In this document: positions 33,563 through 61,484 of the stretch, one piece after another
How positions within the stretch are numbered: the first letter of the stretch is position 1
Layout of the letters: each line of letters begins with the position of its first letter
Source: Varanus komodoensis
Taxonomy: Eukaryota; Chordata; Lepidosauria; Squamata; Varanidae
Direction: 5' to 3'
Length of the DNA stretch: 64,000 nucleotides
NCBI RefSeq assembly: GCF_004798865.1
Contig: NW_025335761.1
Span: forward strand, 20,424,502 to 20,488,501
Program-made: the position numbers and the translations under genes
Notes under the pieces: generated by a model
The model's database searches: none
Seen by the model: the letters and a program-made list of their open reading frames with translations, nothing else
What the model was told of the DNA's origin: nothing

Positions 33563-35508
33563 TTCCTTTTATTTATATATGCAGAATTTGCATAATTGGA
33601 CCAGTTCACCGTAAATATGTTGCTACTTTCTATTTTGAACCATTTATTTTAGTGGAAATTAAATGGAGCAACCTCACAGTGCTGGAATCCCATCACTTCA
33701 TGTCTTATCTGTCACTTCTGTTTTTTACTTAGAGAATATATAAAGAAGAAAGATTCCAAGCAGAGTACAGAGAAGGAGGAAAATGATTAACTTTTCAAGT
33801 AATGTCTTCTTGTAGTATTGTTTCCCCAGCAAACCAAATGTTGTAGCCTTATGGATAACAGTCTCTAGACTCAGAAATGTAGATATAAGCAGGTTATAAA
33901 CAACCCTCTAAAATTTCGCATCAGGCACAAACATTTTGAAGGGCTGAAATGCCTTTCCTAAGGCTAATGTACTGCAAATAAGGATTTTTGGATAAAATAT
34001 GTTGGTACTTGTGTTGTTTTCCCCCCACTCCCATGCCTTCTATCCTCACCACCTCTGGAATACAGCCCCAAACCCTTCTCCTAATAGCAATTCAGTCCAC
34101 TGGCTGAAAAATGCTCCACACCACTTTATTAGGGACTTCTTGTTAGTCTGATCCAGCAAAAGAGTCCACATGCACAGCCCTGGATGCTAACTATTTTTTC
34201 CTCTAATTTTTTTTTCAGCCACATCAGCAAGGAAATGTCCATGCACAAGCCTCTTACCATACCTAGTTCATGGTGTGGTATCAAGGCAATTGTGCTTATG
34301 TAATGAAGGCCCTTGTATGGAGGGGGGGGTAGAGTGGGGAGGGGTGAGGCACCCATTTGACAGTCTGCCAGAAATGTCTACATGTCACAAAGCATAAGAG
34401 AAAAGCATAACTGAGCACACAGTAATTTTCCAAGTTATTCATTCTGTATTTTTTTATACACAAGCCTTGTCACTAACAGCAACATTTCACACTTGCAGTA
34501 GCATTTTACTTATGTCAAAAGTCGAGGTTAAAAGCCGAGAGGCAATCCAGAACTTCCTGCCTCTGTTCTCTGTTTTCTTCTGCACTATTACACAGTTTGT
34601 GTCACTCTGGCCAAATGCCTTTCCTTTCCCTGATTCCTGACAGCATGAAAGTTGGTGCCATTGGCCATGGGTGCAGTCTCTCCCTCCCAGCATTCACTAG
34701 GTGAACTGGCCTTGATGATTGATGGAGAGGATGGAGCCTGCATCTGTCTCCTCTCTTCTAGAAAGCTTCACACCACCTTTTGTTAAGCTGAAATGCAGCT
34801 CCGTAAGGCCCATCCTGAACAGTACTAGGAGCTTTAACACCTTTGCAAGGTATCCGTGCAGTTTTAGGTTGTCTTATCATCCTTTACATGAGCAGGGCTG
34901 CCATTCATTTTCTGGTTTCCTGAGTTTGCTCTAATTCCTTTCCTCCCACAGCCTGAATTCAAGATGGTGGAAGCACCTCGGCATTCTATCATGATCAGGA
35001 CAGTACAACAGGGCAGTGTAAGTCCTTGCTTAAGGACACCATTCTTTCTACTGGAAACTCAACAGCCATTGTGGAGTTGCCAGGTACCCTTTTGTTAGGG
35101 AGACCACTAGGTAAATGGCTAAAAAATCTCTGGTAGATCCTGAAAGAGGGTGGCCCCCACTCCTTGTACAGGCTCGGTCTCTGGGGAAAGGGAGCAAAGT
35201 TCTGCAGTTCTGAAGTGGAACACAGGCACAGAGAGTTGACTCTGGGCTGTTCCAGCATTTGGAGTCCTGGCTGCCTCTCTGGGGACCTGTGGTGGGATTG
35301 TGGAGCGGGGAGAGGGAAGCACCAGCAGCCACCAGGCAGCAGCCCATTGCCTGTGCTTTGCTTGGCAGCATTGCTGCTCTGAACTGCAGCCAATTCCCCT
35401 ATGCTATGGTTACTTAGCGCATCATGTGAACCTGTGATGCTTTCATCCGGGTGGCTTAAGTTTTGCTTCTAAGTCAGCCTGATAACCCAAGTCTTGCAGG
35501 GTTCGCTC
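33563..35508. other. intergenic, nothing recognised
   Basis: A GC-richer part at 35,040-35,400 is open on the minus strand for 132 codons (35,393-34,995), with overlapping frames on the other strand. No family was recognised and I do not call it a gene. Confidence 0.5.
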
Positions 35509-36390
35509 ATAGAATGATAGAATACTAGAGTTGGGAGGGGCCACGAAGGTTATCAGGTCTAACCCCCTGCTGTTGCAGGACACCACGTTACACCATCCCA
35601 CTCAGATGGCTGTCCAGTTTCTTTTTGAATGTCTCTAGTGTGGGAGAGCCCACCACCCCTCTAAGCAGCTGGTTCCACTGTCATATTGCTCTGACAGTCA
35701 GGAAGCTTCTTCTCATATCTAGCCTGAATCTGGGTTGCCACAGTTCGAATTGATCATTCCATGCCCCACATTCATATCAGCAAGAAGAGATCTTGACCTT
35801 CCTCTTTGTGACAGCCTTTGAGGGACTTCTAGAGTGTTATCATGTTTCCCTTCAGTCTTCTCAAGGCTGAACATGCCCAGTTCTCTCAGTCTCTTCTCAA
35901 AGGGCAGTGTTTCCAAACCCTGGATCATTTTTGTTGCATTCCTCTAGACTCTTTCTAATTGTTCTGCATCTTTCTTAAATCTTGGTGCCCTGAACTGGAC
36001 ACAGTATTCCAGATGAGGTCTGACTAGTGAGGAGTATTGAGGAAGAACTACTTCTCGAAAATGGGAAGTAATACTTCTGTTAATGCATCTCAAAATAGCA
36101 TTTGCCCTTTTGGTGGTTGCATCATATTTAGCCTATCGTCCACAATTAGAGATCTTTTTCAGTTCTGTTGAGTCATGTATTCCCCATCTTGTATCAATGC
36201 ATTTGGTATCTTTTTCCTAGGTGGAGGACCTGACACCTGTCCTTATTAATTCTCATTCTGTTGCTTTCAACCCAGTGTTCAAGTTTATCAGGATTGCCCT
36301 GGATCTTCATTCTGTCTTCTAGGGTGTTTGCTATTCCACCCAGTTTTAAATTGTCTGCAAATGTGATAATCTTGATGACAGGAGTAGATT
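35509..36390 (-). mobile_element. CR1 LINE, 3' part, broken
   Basis: The reverse copy starts with the terminal repeat CATAGAATGATAGAATACTA at 35,509. It continues through GGCTGTCCAGTTTCTTTTTG, AGGAAGCTTCTTCTCATATC and AACTGGACACAGTATTCCAG to RT sequence at 36,200-36,390. There the minus strand encodes TFADNLKLGGIANTLED; Asn replaces the second Asp of FADD. It is truncated 5' of box C and not active. Confidence 0.87.
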
Positions 36391-36689
36391 TATGGTTGTA
36401 ACCAAAATATCAAAATTAGTGCACACAAAATACAACCAAAGTGTAAATACTTAATAGCTTTTAACTCAATTAAAATGGCAATAGATAATGAAATGCCAAA
36501 AAAGAGAAGTTTAAAATACTATTTTGACAAATGTCTAACTGGGTTAGTGGTAAATTATTCTTTCTAATTTAAAATAACATGTAAAAATGGCTACTTGATG
36601 ACTAACATGGAGGCATACACCCACCAACAGAAAATTAATACATTCCACTTCTGAACATAAGAAGTTTTCAGTAATCTTACCCAGCAAAT

Positions 36690-37040
36690 CTTATTTTGTT
36701 GTTATATGCCATCATCTCCAACTTATGGAGACCCTATAAATGGATGCAGCTAGTCTGTGGGAGTGTCAGCTTCCTCGGGTCTCCCTCCACCGCTGTTGCT
36801 GCCACTGTTGCTGCAGATCCAACCCGAGGCTGGTCCAAACACTTTCCATGCAGATCAATAGCTTCCCCACCCAGGTGGGTACCCATTTGTCTACACACAC
36901 TTTTACTCACTTTTGAGCTTCTGGGTTTGTGGGAGCTGGAACAGGGAGCCAGCGTTCACCCCCCTGCGTGGATCTGAACTGCCGGTTTTCTCATCAGCAA
37001 GTTCAGTGGCTTGGTGGTTTACTCTGCAATGCCACCTTGT
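36690..37040 (-). mobile_element. tRNA-derived SINE, Sauria-like subfamily
   Basis: In reverse it has an A-box-like region near 37,020 (GAGTAAACCACCAAGCCACTG) and a B box GCAGTTCAGATCCACGC near 36,970. The body includes GGGAGCCAGCGTTCACCC, the tail is CATCATCTCCAACTTATGGA, then a TTGTT end. Its body differs clearly from the 8,339 copy. Confidence 0.7.
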
Positions 37041-38199
37041 GACAGGAAGGTGTGGCTGAGGGAGGCATTTTCAGTGCTACAGCACCCTAATTCTGGTTAC
37101 CTCACTCTTAGCTGACACACAAGCATGAGCTGCTTTGGGACGGCCTGTGCTCTGCTGCGGCCAGATTCCTCCCTTCAGTCACCAGAAGGCAACTTGGCCC
37201 TTGACCAAGAAGACTGTGCTCCATTCTTTCACAAGTTCTTCTTAGACATCACACAGTATAGATCCCCTGCCTCAGGACACAGTTGTGGAAAATAAAACAG
37301 ATAAGTGCGCTGACCAATTCTTATACCTCATGAAACCTGAAGAAGGAAAACAATATCTCAGGTTTAATCATTGTCACTTTAGGAGAGCCAAAGCAAAGTT
37401 CATAGTAGTAATCTATGGTTCATCACCAAGGAAATCTGTGACTGCTTATGTTCAGTTGTGTCTGGATGAAGGTGAAGTGTCACTGATGAGACATGTATAA
37501 GCCCATCCCTGACTTTGTCCTTTGGAAACTTTGGGCATGTTCACACGTCATGGCAACACATCCCGGCAACAAGCCACAGCAGGTTGGTTGTCCTGCAATT
37601 GGGCTCACTGTGAGTTGTTCACGTCCTCCCTTCCCCTTGGTCCTTCTAGGGGTATCCATGGGGAACCCTATAGCAGGACCGACTTGTCTCCCACTTTCAG
37701 CTGTAATTCTGAGCCATTTCTCTTTCCCTCCGCTTTGATAGTCACTTTGATAGTTAGAGTGTTTGAACAGCCCCTTGGAGAAGCTGTTAGTGGTTAGGTT
37801 TTATTTTTAATTTCTTTTTGTACAAAGCATTTCATTTGGTTTTGCTAAACCTTTAGCCACACTTACACAAGTACAGATATTGGGACCTTCCATAGGGCAG
37901 AGTTGGGGATGAATGTACCTGCTGTCAGAATGCAACAGGAACCTCCTAAGCATTGTCCCAAGAAAGGTCCAAATTCTTTTGCTTTCCCTTAATGGCTGTC
38001 AAAAGATAAACTCTCAAGAGAATGCAACAGCCCTGAGTGATTTTACTTGTAAAAAACTGGGAGTGATGAGATTTACACTCTCTTTGTGGTGAGATCCTTA
38101 TCTATCAAGCTATCCATCCATCCTATAGTCCTCAGGGTAATGCACATTTTGCACTTTTTTCTGCAACTCTAGCTGCTCAGGAAATCGCTGGCCAATAAA

Positions 38200-38234
38200 G
38201 GGAGAGGGAGAGGGAGAGGGAGAGGGAGAGGGAG
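38200..38234. repeat. GGGAGA minisatellite/microsatellite
   Basis: Six-base purine unit repeated about six times. Confidence 0.95.
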
Positions 38235-39201
38235 CACAGCCTTTTTAATTATTGAAAGGTTTGCCCCATTCCCTATAGCCACTAGACTTCATAAGAAGGC
38301 TGCTTGATCTTTTGACAAGCCATAAGAACATGTCAGCTCTCTAGTTTTCCACTGGACTTGCTTCCTTGCATAGCATGCATGGTACAAAAACAATTAAACA
38401 GTTCCACCCATAAAGCAAATGCAACCTTTAAGAAGGAAATGTGCCCTATAGCTGGAAAACCTGGCAAACCAAATTGCCACTTCCTGGTACCAGTCACTTA
38501 ACATTTTTATTATGGTTAAAAACAAAAGATGGCTTGAACAAGAGAAGCAATTTCAGGAGCAGTTTTCCACCTCCATATAAACATGCATGATTCTTTTTCT
38601 TTCTGCATTCTTGGTAGCAGAGTTCCATCCAGGTGGCAATGAAAAAAGTGTATCAGAACTCTTTCTCTTGAGAGATGTGGAGGCTCATCCATTTACCCAG
38701 TTTCCGCAAGACTCAAGGCCACCCAAGCTCGGATCAGAATGTATTTCTCAGAAACACCATAAATATATTTCCTGGAAAATGAATTCATCAACACTTAAAG
38801 TGCAATCTGCTGAAGTGGTTTTAGCAGAAAGCTGTAGTTTATCAGTGGTATTTTGTCACTCTTTCTTCTAGGTTTGTCCTGTAGGTGGTAATTCCTGGGT
38901 ATCACTCTGACCTTGAGTTGCTTTTTAATTCCATTGGCTGGGCAATAAGAAATGCTTGATGGAAAGCTTTCATAAGTGAGTCTATGACCCATGAATCAGA
39001 ACAAATGGAGGGCTTGATTGAGGTCTTGATTGTATTAGAGGGCTTGATTGTAGACCTTGGATTTTGTTGTGTATTCTTGATGGAAACATGTAAATACGTT
39101 TCTAATATAAAGTTCTTATACATCCCTGTTGAGAATTTGTTTCTTTGTTGGAGCCATCCCACTGCTACTAACAGCAAAATGGAGAAAACCCATTTAGTAT
39201 A

Positions 39202-39203
<2 letters not shown>

Positions 39204-39237
<34 letters not shown>
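39204..39237. repeat. TG microsatellite
   Basis: About 16 uninterrupted TG dinucleotides. Confidence 0.97.
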
Positions 39238-39241
<4 letters not shown>

Positions 39242-40489
39242 CATGTATGTATCTTCAAAGTATAATAAAAACAGGAAAAGTGAAAATATTTTATTAAAAA
39301 GGAATAGAAGATTGTAATTTATGGTTACTTTAAAAATAGGACTTTTACATTGTTACTGTTACCACCAACCAGTCTAAAATAAGCTACAGTTCCTAATCCT
39401 TAAGTAAATTCCCCTATCAAGTTGTATCCCAGTTAATAAATAGACCTGGCAATGAAGGTTTGACTTCAAGAAACTTCCAGTGACAACTGACCAGCCTTCT
39501 TTTGAAGATTTCAATCTGCTCCAGCAGCTTGCTGCCCTCAGACCACAGCAAACGCCGAAGCGTCAAGCTCTTTTTGAGGGCCGCTGATACTTGCTTTCTC
39601 CTGCCTTGTTCCCTCCAGTATCACTTCCCAGTCTAGCTACTGCCGTCTTCCTCAGGCTCTCAGCTTCTCCTGAAGACTCTTCCATTGCCACTCTTCCTTG
39701 GTGGCCATCTCAAACACCCTCAGTTGGATCTCTCCAGAAAAAAACTCTCCAGAAAAGCTTTGCTCAGCTGCCTCTCAACAGCTCTTTATATTCACTCCTG
39801 GCAAGCTGTCCAGCCAGTCAGCTTTGATATGGCCAACTTTCCTTCTTATATTGGAAATTTAAGGATGAGCAGGCCTCTTAAGGATGTTTAAGCTATCCTC
39901 CAATCAGATGGTACCTATTTAATTTTTTCCATATTATATATGACAAACTTAACCTCCTATTTGCCTCCCAAGCGTAATAGTAACTGTCAGGCCATCAGAA
40001 CACTGTATTTACATTCTGTCACTCCTGACAAACAATCTTCTAATGAAAGGCACACATTTCCCCTCTCTACGGTTAATTCCACCTTCGGTTCTCATAGAAC
40101 AGATGGACGTATTTTTTTTGCCTCCTAGAAAGTTTCTTCTCAGTCTTATCACAGTAGTACTCAGAAGAGGAATATTTTGCATGGAATACAGAGGAGTTTC
40201 CTACAAGTGTGAAATGCCAGATTGGTATGATCACTCCTGTTGTTGAATGGTGAAGGCCTGTTTAAACTTCAATGTAATTACTACAGTCTGTGCTGTTTGC
40301 ATTTATTTTCCCCTCTATCCAGTTTATAGCCTTACAATCATACACCTGCCAACTTCATCCTACATAAATGTATTATAGTATAACCTTTATGTCTTTGAGA
40401 TGGTGCAAGAGTCTATGATTTTCACAAGCATTTTCAGTGAGACTACAGCATTTTCAGCATTTAGCAAATAGTGGCTTTTGGACCCACTA

Positions 40490-40570
40490 CTGCTACATAT
40501 ATGTTGTTAGTTGTAAGCTGCCTAGGAAGGCCTTTGACAGTTATAGGTGGCATATAAATATGTGAATAAA
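40490..40570 (+). repeat. L2-like LINE 3' tail
   Basis: TTGTAAGCTGCCTAGGAAGG then GTGGCATATAAATATGTGAA is the 3'-terminal pattern of this LINE group. Confidence 0.6.
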
Positions 40571-41094
40571 GTTTCCAATAAATACAAACCTGGAACGGAA
40601 ACCAACTTCACCTTCCTGAAAGTTTGAACAGTTTGTTTTCTGCAGCAAAGTTGTTGTGTTTCTGGACCTATTCTGGACAATGGTAATCACTAAATATTTA
40701 TTAGGTGCCTGGAAAACAGCAGAAGTCAAAGCATACTTGCTTTATGGCCAGTTATACCAGCCTGCCTCAATCTGGTACCCTCCCAATACATCAGAGTCCA
40801 ACTCTAACTATCCCTGGCCAATATGGCATCAGGCTGGGGTAGGCTGAATAATATTCCCCAGTGAAAGAAACACATTAACAAGTATGAGAGCTAATTATTC
40901 ACTCTGCTGGGAAGGAATATTCCTTGTTTAGTTTCTACTCATTTATACGTAAGAAGCATGACTGAGCTGCAAGCATGCATTTCTACCTTACCTTTGACAT
41001 GTTGAGAAATGTCACATAACCTTGGAAATATACAGATAATTTCCTTTTATCTCATGTGATGAGTACATCCAAAGTGGATTTAAAAACGTTGATT

Positions 41095-41330
41095 TATTTA
41101 TTTTTCGGTTTATATTCTGTCTTTTTCCTGCAAAGGGCTCAAGGCAGCTTACATCTCCTCCTCCATCTTATCCCCACACAACAACCCTGTGAGGTAGGTT
41201 GGGCTGAGAGTCTGTGACTGGCCCGAAGTCCCCCAGTTGGCTCCATGGCTGAGCGGGGACTAGAACCCAGATCGTCTGAGTTCCAGTCCCATGCTCTTAG
41301 CCACTGCACCACACCGGCTCTCTAGTTGAT
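41095..41330 (-). mobile_element. MIR-like SINE, nearly full
   Basis: The reverse copy starts TTATTTATTTTTCGGTTTAT and has AAGGGCTCAAGGCAGCTTAC and the core GAGAGTCTGTGACTGGCCC. It ends with the tRNA part GGGGACTAGAACCCAGATCG and CTTAGCCACTGCACCACACC. It is the best preserved member of the family in the window. Confidence 0.85.
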
Positions 41331-41394
41331 TACAACTAGTTGAATGATGCAACTGAATGACAAGCCATTTGGACTAAATACAAGTATGTATTTT

Positions 41395-41510
41395 ATTGTG
41401 TATTTGTAATTTTAGTTGTTTTAATACTGTTTATGTGCTGCACTGTTTTTACATGTTAACTACGCCTGGACACCTTGTGAGTGGGATAAAAAGAAATGGA
41501 TAGCAAGTTG
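41395..41510 (+). repeat. L2-like LINE 3' tail
   Basis: TTTTAGTTGTTTTAATACTG, then CACCTTGTGAGTGGGATAAA and AAGAAATGGATAGC. Diverged tail just past the inferred RTF1 3' end. Confidence 0.5.
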
Positions 41511-41574
41511 GGTTGTGCAAATTCAAATACTTCGCTTGAACATTTTTAATGCCTAGAATACCCTTTAGCAAAGG

Positions 41575-44124
41575 ATTAAACATGAGCAGCTTTATTAAAA
41601 CCAACCAAAGTTTATTTATAGAAGTCTATACATTTGTAACGAATGCTGCTGAGACATCAATGAATTAAAGCAAATAAACCCAACCCTCCCAATGCGCCTG
41701 TGCTGTCATCACTCACTGTCACATGCACTTAAAGAGGAGAAAACATTACACCTTCATACACAATTAGTTCCATAGCTATCTGAGAAAAATTACTTCCCCA
41801 ACGTATTATTCTCAGTGAAAAAAAAACCCAGATGGTGCATAAGGACATGTCTGTTACCTCTGTGAAAAGCAAAACCTCTCATTTCTACATTTGGTAAATA
41901 GGGGATATATGAGGACAGTGACTTCATTCATTTGTGTCCTAAATAAGCACCCCACTCTGTTTTGTATCAATTCCTCTAAACAAATTGGAAAGGGGAAAAT
42001 TGATGCATTATTTACAACTTAAGGAAGTGTTCAGTACTTTGATTATAAAGCCCAATGTCAGGAAATGTACCATTGTTGCAAATGTCTGTTGTGCACTACC
42101 ATGATATCATTATGTGGTACTGGAAGAACAGGAATTTAACGTTTGCTTGCTCTTTTCTTGCTCCTATGTGAAGAAACTGTAGAAACTGGTGGGCAGCCAA
42201 ACCTTTGCAAGAATTTTGCACTTATATTTTTCTACATTAGACATACTGGTACTGGAGAGACTGGTTACAAATTATGTTGCTGGCAAAAATCAAGTGAAAG
42301 AGATGCATATCTACATAGTATATCATGATAGCTCCCAAACAGCTCTACACTGGCAGATTCTAGAAATCCACTTTTGCGGGGGGGGGGGGAGTTAGAAGCA
42401 CATATGTAAATAAGAGTCCACAAGAGCTTAAGAGAAATAGCTAGAAAAAAGGCAGAAACAGAATGATTACATATTTACAGAATAGTCCGCAAAGCTATGG
42501 ACTATCTAGTAAATAAAGCCGCACAAGGTTACATCACTTGACAAGAACCCACTTCAGGAGGATTGTGTTTTTTCCCTCTTCATTTTATCAGGTGTTACAC
42601 AGTTTTGTGTTGCCCTAGTCTTAAATAATGAATTAAAGAATAGAATTAAAGCCTCAAGAAGGATCCCACAATTAACAGCCACAAGACTCAAACTTTTATT
42701 CCAATATAAGCAAAGTTTTTCTGGGCCTGCTTAATAATGCTTCATATATTGCAGGATTTTTTTCCTTTTAATCTAAACTGGAAAGCATCCTTTGTGGAGG
42801 GCATACTCCAGTACTGGTGCTAACATGACCTGTCAGATCACTGGTGTGTTATCAATGTATGGAGTTCTTAGTTCAGTATAATTCATTGTAATTCATTTTG
42901 AAGAGTTCTTTGATAAAATGTCATTTATTTACACTTTGATTTTACACCTGAGTGATTATCAAGCAGTCATCTTGTTCCTATTCAAACATTCCATACATAC
43001 AATCCATGTGCTAAAGTTCCACTGCACATGTTGTACCAGTTACATATAGGTCAAATAACTGCCCCTTTACATTTTATTATTTCTCTGCAACTTTCCCATT
43101 TTGCAAAAAAAAATAAAAATAAAAAATAAAAATAAAAAGCAGGAGGCAAATGAAAAAGATTTCAGGCCTGGAAAGATGAGCTGGCAATGAGGAATAACAA
43201 ATACTGCATGATGACGTAGTTTTGTTCAGCCAGGGTGTGAGTGTGTGTGGGGGGCAAACCAAGTGGCAAGGATGAGCTGTTCCACCTACCTGTGAGCAGG
43301 GAATTCAAGGACACATGTATTACTGCTGTACAAAACAAGACACTGGCGGGAGAGGAGGGAAAGGAATTTTATAAGAGTAAACAGAGAAATGTGAAGTTAC
43401 ACAGTTATCATCAGCCAGGCTTTCTTGTTTGTTTAAAAAAAATCTACTAAATAGCCCCTGCTGTTTTGGATGCTCAAGTGTAGCTGGTAGAAATTCAAGA
43501 CAGCTTTAAAGTATTGTGACAGACAGATACAAATTTACTGCAGGTTAAAAATGATAAAAAAAACTATCTGGAAAAAATCCACACAACCCACCCACCCCCA
43601 CAAAAATGTACACTTTCAACCTAAACCAGTTTGTAAAGATGCCCTTCTCCAAAGCTAGGAGCTGGGGGAAGAAGAGGAAAAAAGTGCAGGCGACCTTCAC
43701 AAGAGGTCTTGTGCCACTGTTGAACTTTCCTTGCCTGTGGAGGTAAGACAGCCAAGTGCTAACACACTGCTTCTGCCACTAATAGATTCCTGCAGAAATC
43801 CAGACTTCAGGTTAACACTGAATGCATACAGCCAACTGCAAAGAGCTGTATTTAAACAAAAAACAAAAACCACCCCCATCCCCACCCCCCCTAAAAATAG
43901 CACAGATCAATATTTGTGGGTGGCAGGAGGAAAGGGCAAGAAGGGAGGTCTATACAGTAAAGAGTCAATGGTTTATATTACAGATGGCTGGCAATTTTGA
44001 AGAGTCTTTTCCCAGCTCTGTTGCTGCTCCAACCCAGAAGGGCAAACTGAAGAGGGAGGGAAGAAAATAAAGGGTGGGGCATCATGTAGCATGCAGGATC
44101 AGAAGCAGCAGAGAGTGGGTACGC
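41575..44124 (-). other. RTF1: RTF1 3' UTR (extent inferred)
   Basis: AT-rich DNA follows the RTF1 stop codon and holds no gene and no repeat I recognise, apart from an A-rich AAAAT-type tract near 43,105-43,138. Minus-strand AATAAA signals occur near 43,073 and 42,925 and as a close pair at 41,611-41,616 and 41,591-41,596. The last pair lies just before the first downstream repeats, so the most distal end is placed near 41,575. Earlier sites could give shorter transcripts. Confidence 0.5.
41591..41596 (-). terminator. candidate distal poly(A) signal of RTF1
   Basis: AATAAAG on the minus strand, with a second AATAAA about 15 bases upstream in the transcript. It is the last such pair before an L2-like tail and a MIR-like SINE. 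Use is inferred from position only. Confidence 0.4.
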
Positions 44125-59652
<15,528 letters not shown>

Positions 59653-60134
59653 CTGTAGCATAAGAAGAATGAAATCAGGGCTGAAGTCACTACCCAAATA
59701 TATCACAAGTTTAAACACCAATGGGAAGTTAGTTCAGAGTTGTACCCGCATGCAACTCCAACCATTCAGCATTTGAAGGTATGTCTAGTCAATATCCATG
59801 AACATAGAGATTCATGGACACTCACAAAGCTAGGCTTCAAAGACTGTAGACTGTAGGTGTCATTTGAAAGCTACCATGCAGTAAGCCATCAAGTGAAAGC
59901 AAAGGCACAACCAGATTCTTCCTTGCGAAAAAGCGTGTTGCAGCCACATCACCACTTTGCACTGAGAAATTCTCTATTTCTCAGTGTCCATGGAAAAACA
60001 ACAGGGAAAGGCACATACATTAAAAAATATGAGAGATTATAAAGGAATCTTGTGCACTTATAGAAAGCCCCAGGCAACCCTCTTTTTACTCTCACATTGT
60101 TTTTTCTTCTTCAGTTCTCAGTGTTCTTAACTTT

Positions 60135-60167
60135 CTGTTAATAGAGTGCAGCCCACTCTATTAACAG
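60135..60167. repeat. perfect 14-bp inverted repeat
   Basis: CTGTTAATAGAGTG and its exact reverse complement are separated by CAGCC. Transcribed RNA could form a 14-bp hairpin with a 5-base loop. Confidence 0.9.
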
Positions 60168-60299
60168 TAGCACTTTTGTCAGATGTAAGAGAGTTTTTTT
60201 TTTTCAAAACAGGTTTTTTTTGGACAGTTAAATGGGGTTTATTTGACAGGGATGCATGTAGCCATGCAATCTGTATACTGCCCTTTGAAAGAAGTCAGG

Positions 60300-60365
60300 T
60301 AATAAAGTAAGCCGTCCTGAGCCGTTCGTTGGAAAGGACAGGATATAAATGTTTGTTTACATTAA
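60300..60365 (+). repeat. L2-like LINE 3' tail
   Basis: AAGTAAGCCGTCCTGAGCCG then GACAGGATATAAATGTTTGT, the end of a truncated copy. Confidence 0.6.
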
Positions 60366-61422
60366 ACTAAAATTAAAGTAATATATTTGAAACCTGGGTT
60401 TGTCATTTCTGGATAGTGAGAAGTGCACACTTGTGCAATTCTGAATGACTACTCTCTCACATCAGAAAACACATTTGTACACATTCTTGGTGCAAGAATA
60501 GATAAATAAGGTGATGAACCAATGATGGCTGTTCCAGTGTGCCACTTGGGGCACTTTAAAGTGACAATTACTTTGGAGATCACAAAAAATGGTGGGTGGC
60601 AGTGACTGACTGTCAAAGGGATTATGCAGAGGGGAGACAAAATTGATTTTGCCATACTGGTATACTAGGTTCCCGACGTACCTGCAGGAAGACCATGGGG
60701 GAAGGCAGTGGCAGAGGGAAAAACCCCTGATCCACTGTGGGTTGTGGGGATCAGCTAGTGAACCATTCAACAGGAGTGGCAAAAAACCCAAACCCTGCCA
60801 ACCCATTACCTCATTAATAGTTGCATCACTCCTTTTTGGTTCACCTACTTTCACTGGTTTTTCCCCTTGACTTTTTAATTGACAGCTAGGCAATTGACTG
60901 CTGGCAGCTGTGCACAAATCTGCCTACTCGCCTTGTCAGTCTGTTTCCTACTATACTTCACCACTTTCTTCAACAGCTGAAGCAGACAAGGAAACTGACC
61001 AGGCAAAGTTTGGGACAGCCAAAAGTATGCACTTGTGCACGTGGAAAAAGCCAATGTACATAATAAAAAATGATGAACACAGCAGCACAATTTTCAGGTA
61101 CTGGAAAAAAATGGCTCCAACTGTATCTCCTGTATTTTTAAAATCTCTTGAAGTTAAAAAATGGCAGTGAATGACAAGGGGTAGTAATCACTCATTCCTC
61201 CCTGTGCATCTATTCAAAATTAGGTACGTAAAGCCCATTTGCCATTGGTGAAAGATGGGTTCTTGCATAATCCAATTTAATACTATTTATATTCTTATTT
61301 ATATATAAATAGATATCAGGCACATCAATTCAGAAGGAAAAAAGAATATAGTGTTACTTTCAGTCAATAAAATTTTAAAAAATACATTAAGTTAAGAATA
61401 CCCTTCAGGAAGAGTTACATTT

Positions 61423-61428
<6 letters not shown>

Positions 61429-61474
<46 letters not shown>
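61429..61474. repeat. TA microsatellite at LINE end
   Basis: About 23 TA units, immediately outside the ATAAATAAATAAC tail of the L2-like LINE. It probably grew from the insertion tail. Confidence 0.95.
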
Positions 61475-61483
<9 letters not shown>

Positions 61484-61484
61484 C

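Larger units (their letters stand above)
37041..41094. other. intergenic, no gene
   Basis: Holds a GGGAGA array (38,200-38,234), a TG array (39,204-39,237) and an L2-like tail (40,490-40,570). The block 39,480-39,900 is less AT-rich, with CAAACGCCGAAGCGTCAAGC and a run of short plus-strand frames. I could not name it. Nothing else stands out. Confidence 0.55.
59653..61428. other. RTF1 5' intron, part
   Basis: The preceding RTF1 exon (DSDTEDSGSDENLDQEL region in human) is not present here. The stretch holds a perfect inverted repeat (60,135-60,167), an L2-like tail (60,300-60,365) and a minus-strand frame of 151 codons (60,917-60,462), unlike any protein I know. Confidence 0.55.

Noticed and set aside
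34995-35393. 132-codon minus-strand frame in intergenic DNA
   Set aside because: Overlapping frames exist on both strands in GC-richer DNA, with no known domain or exon boundaries.
39480-39900. possible LTR or promoter-like segment with CpGs near 39,550
   Set aside because: No matching partner repeat, no recognised motifs or internal element sequence nearby.
60462-60917. 151-codon minus-strand frame as a possible upstream RTF1 exon
   Set aside because: No similarity to the RTF1 N-terminus and no fitting splice sites; the true upstream exon is not seen in this stretch.
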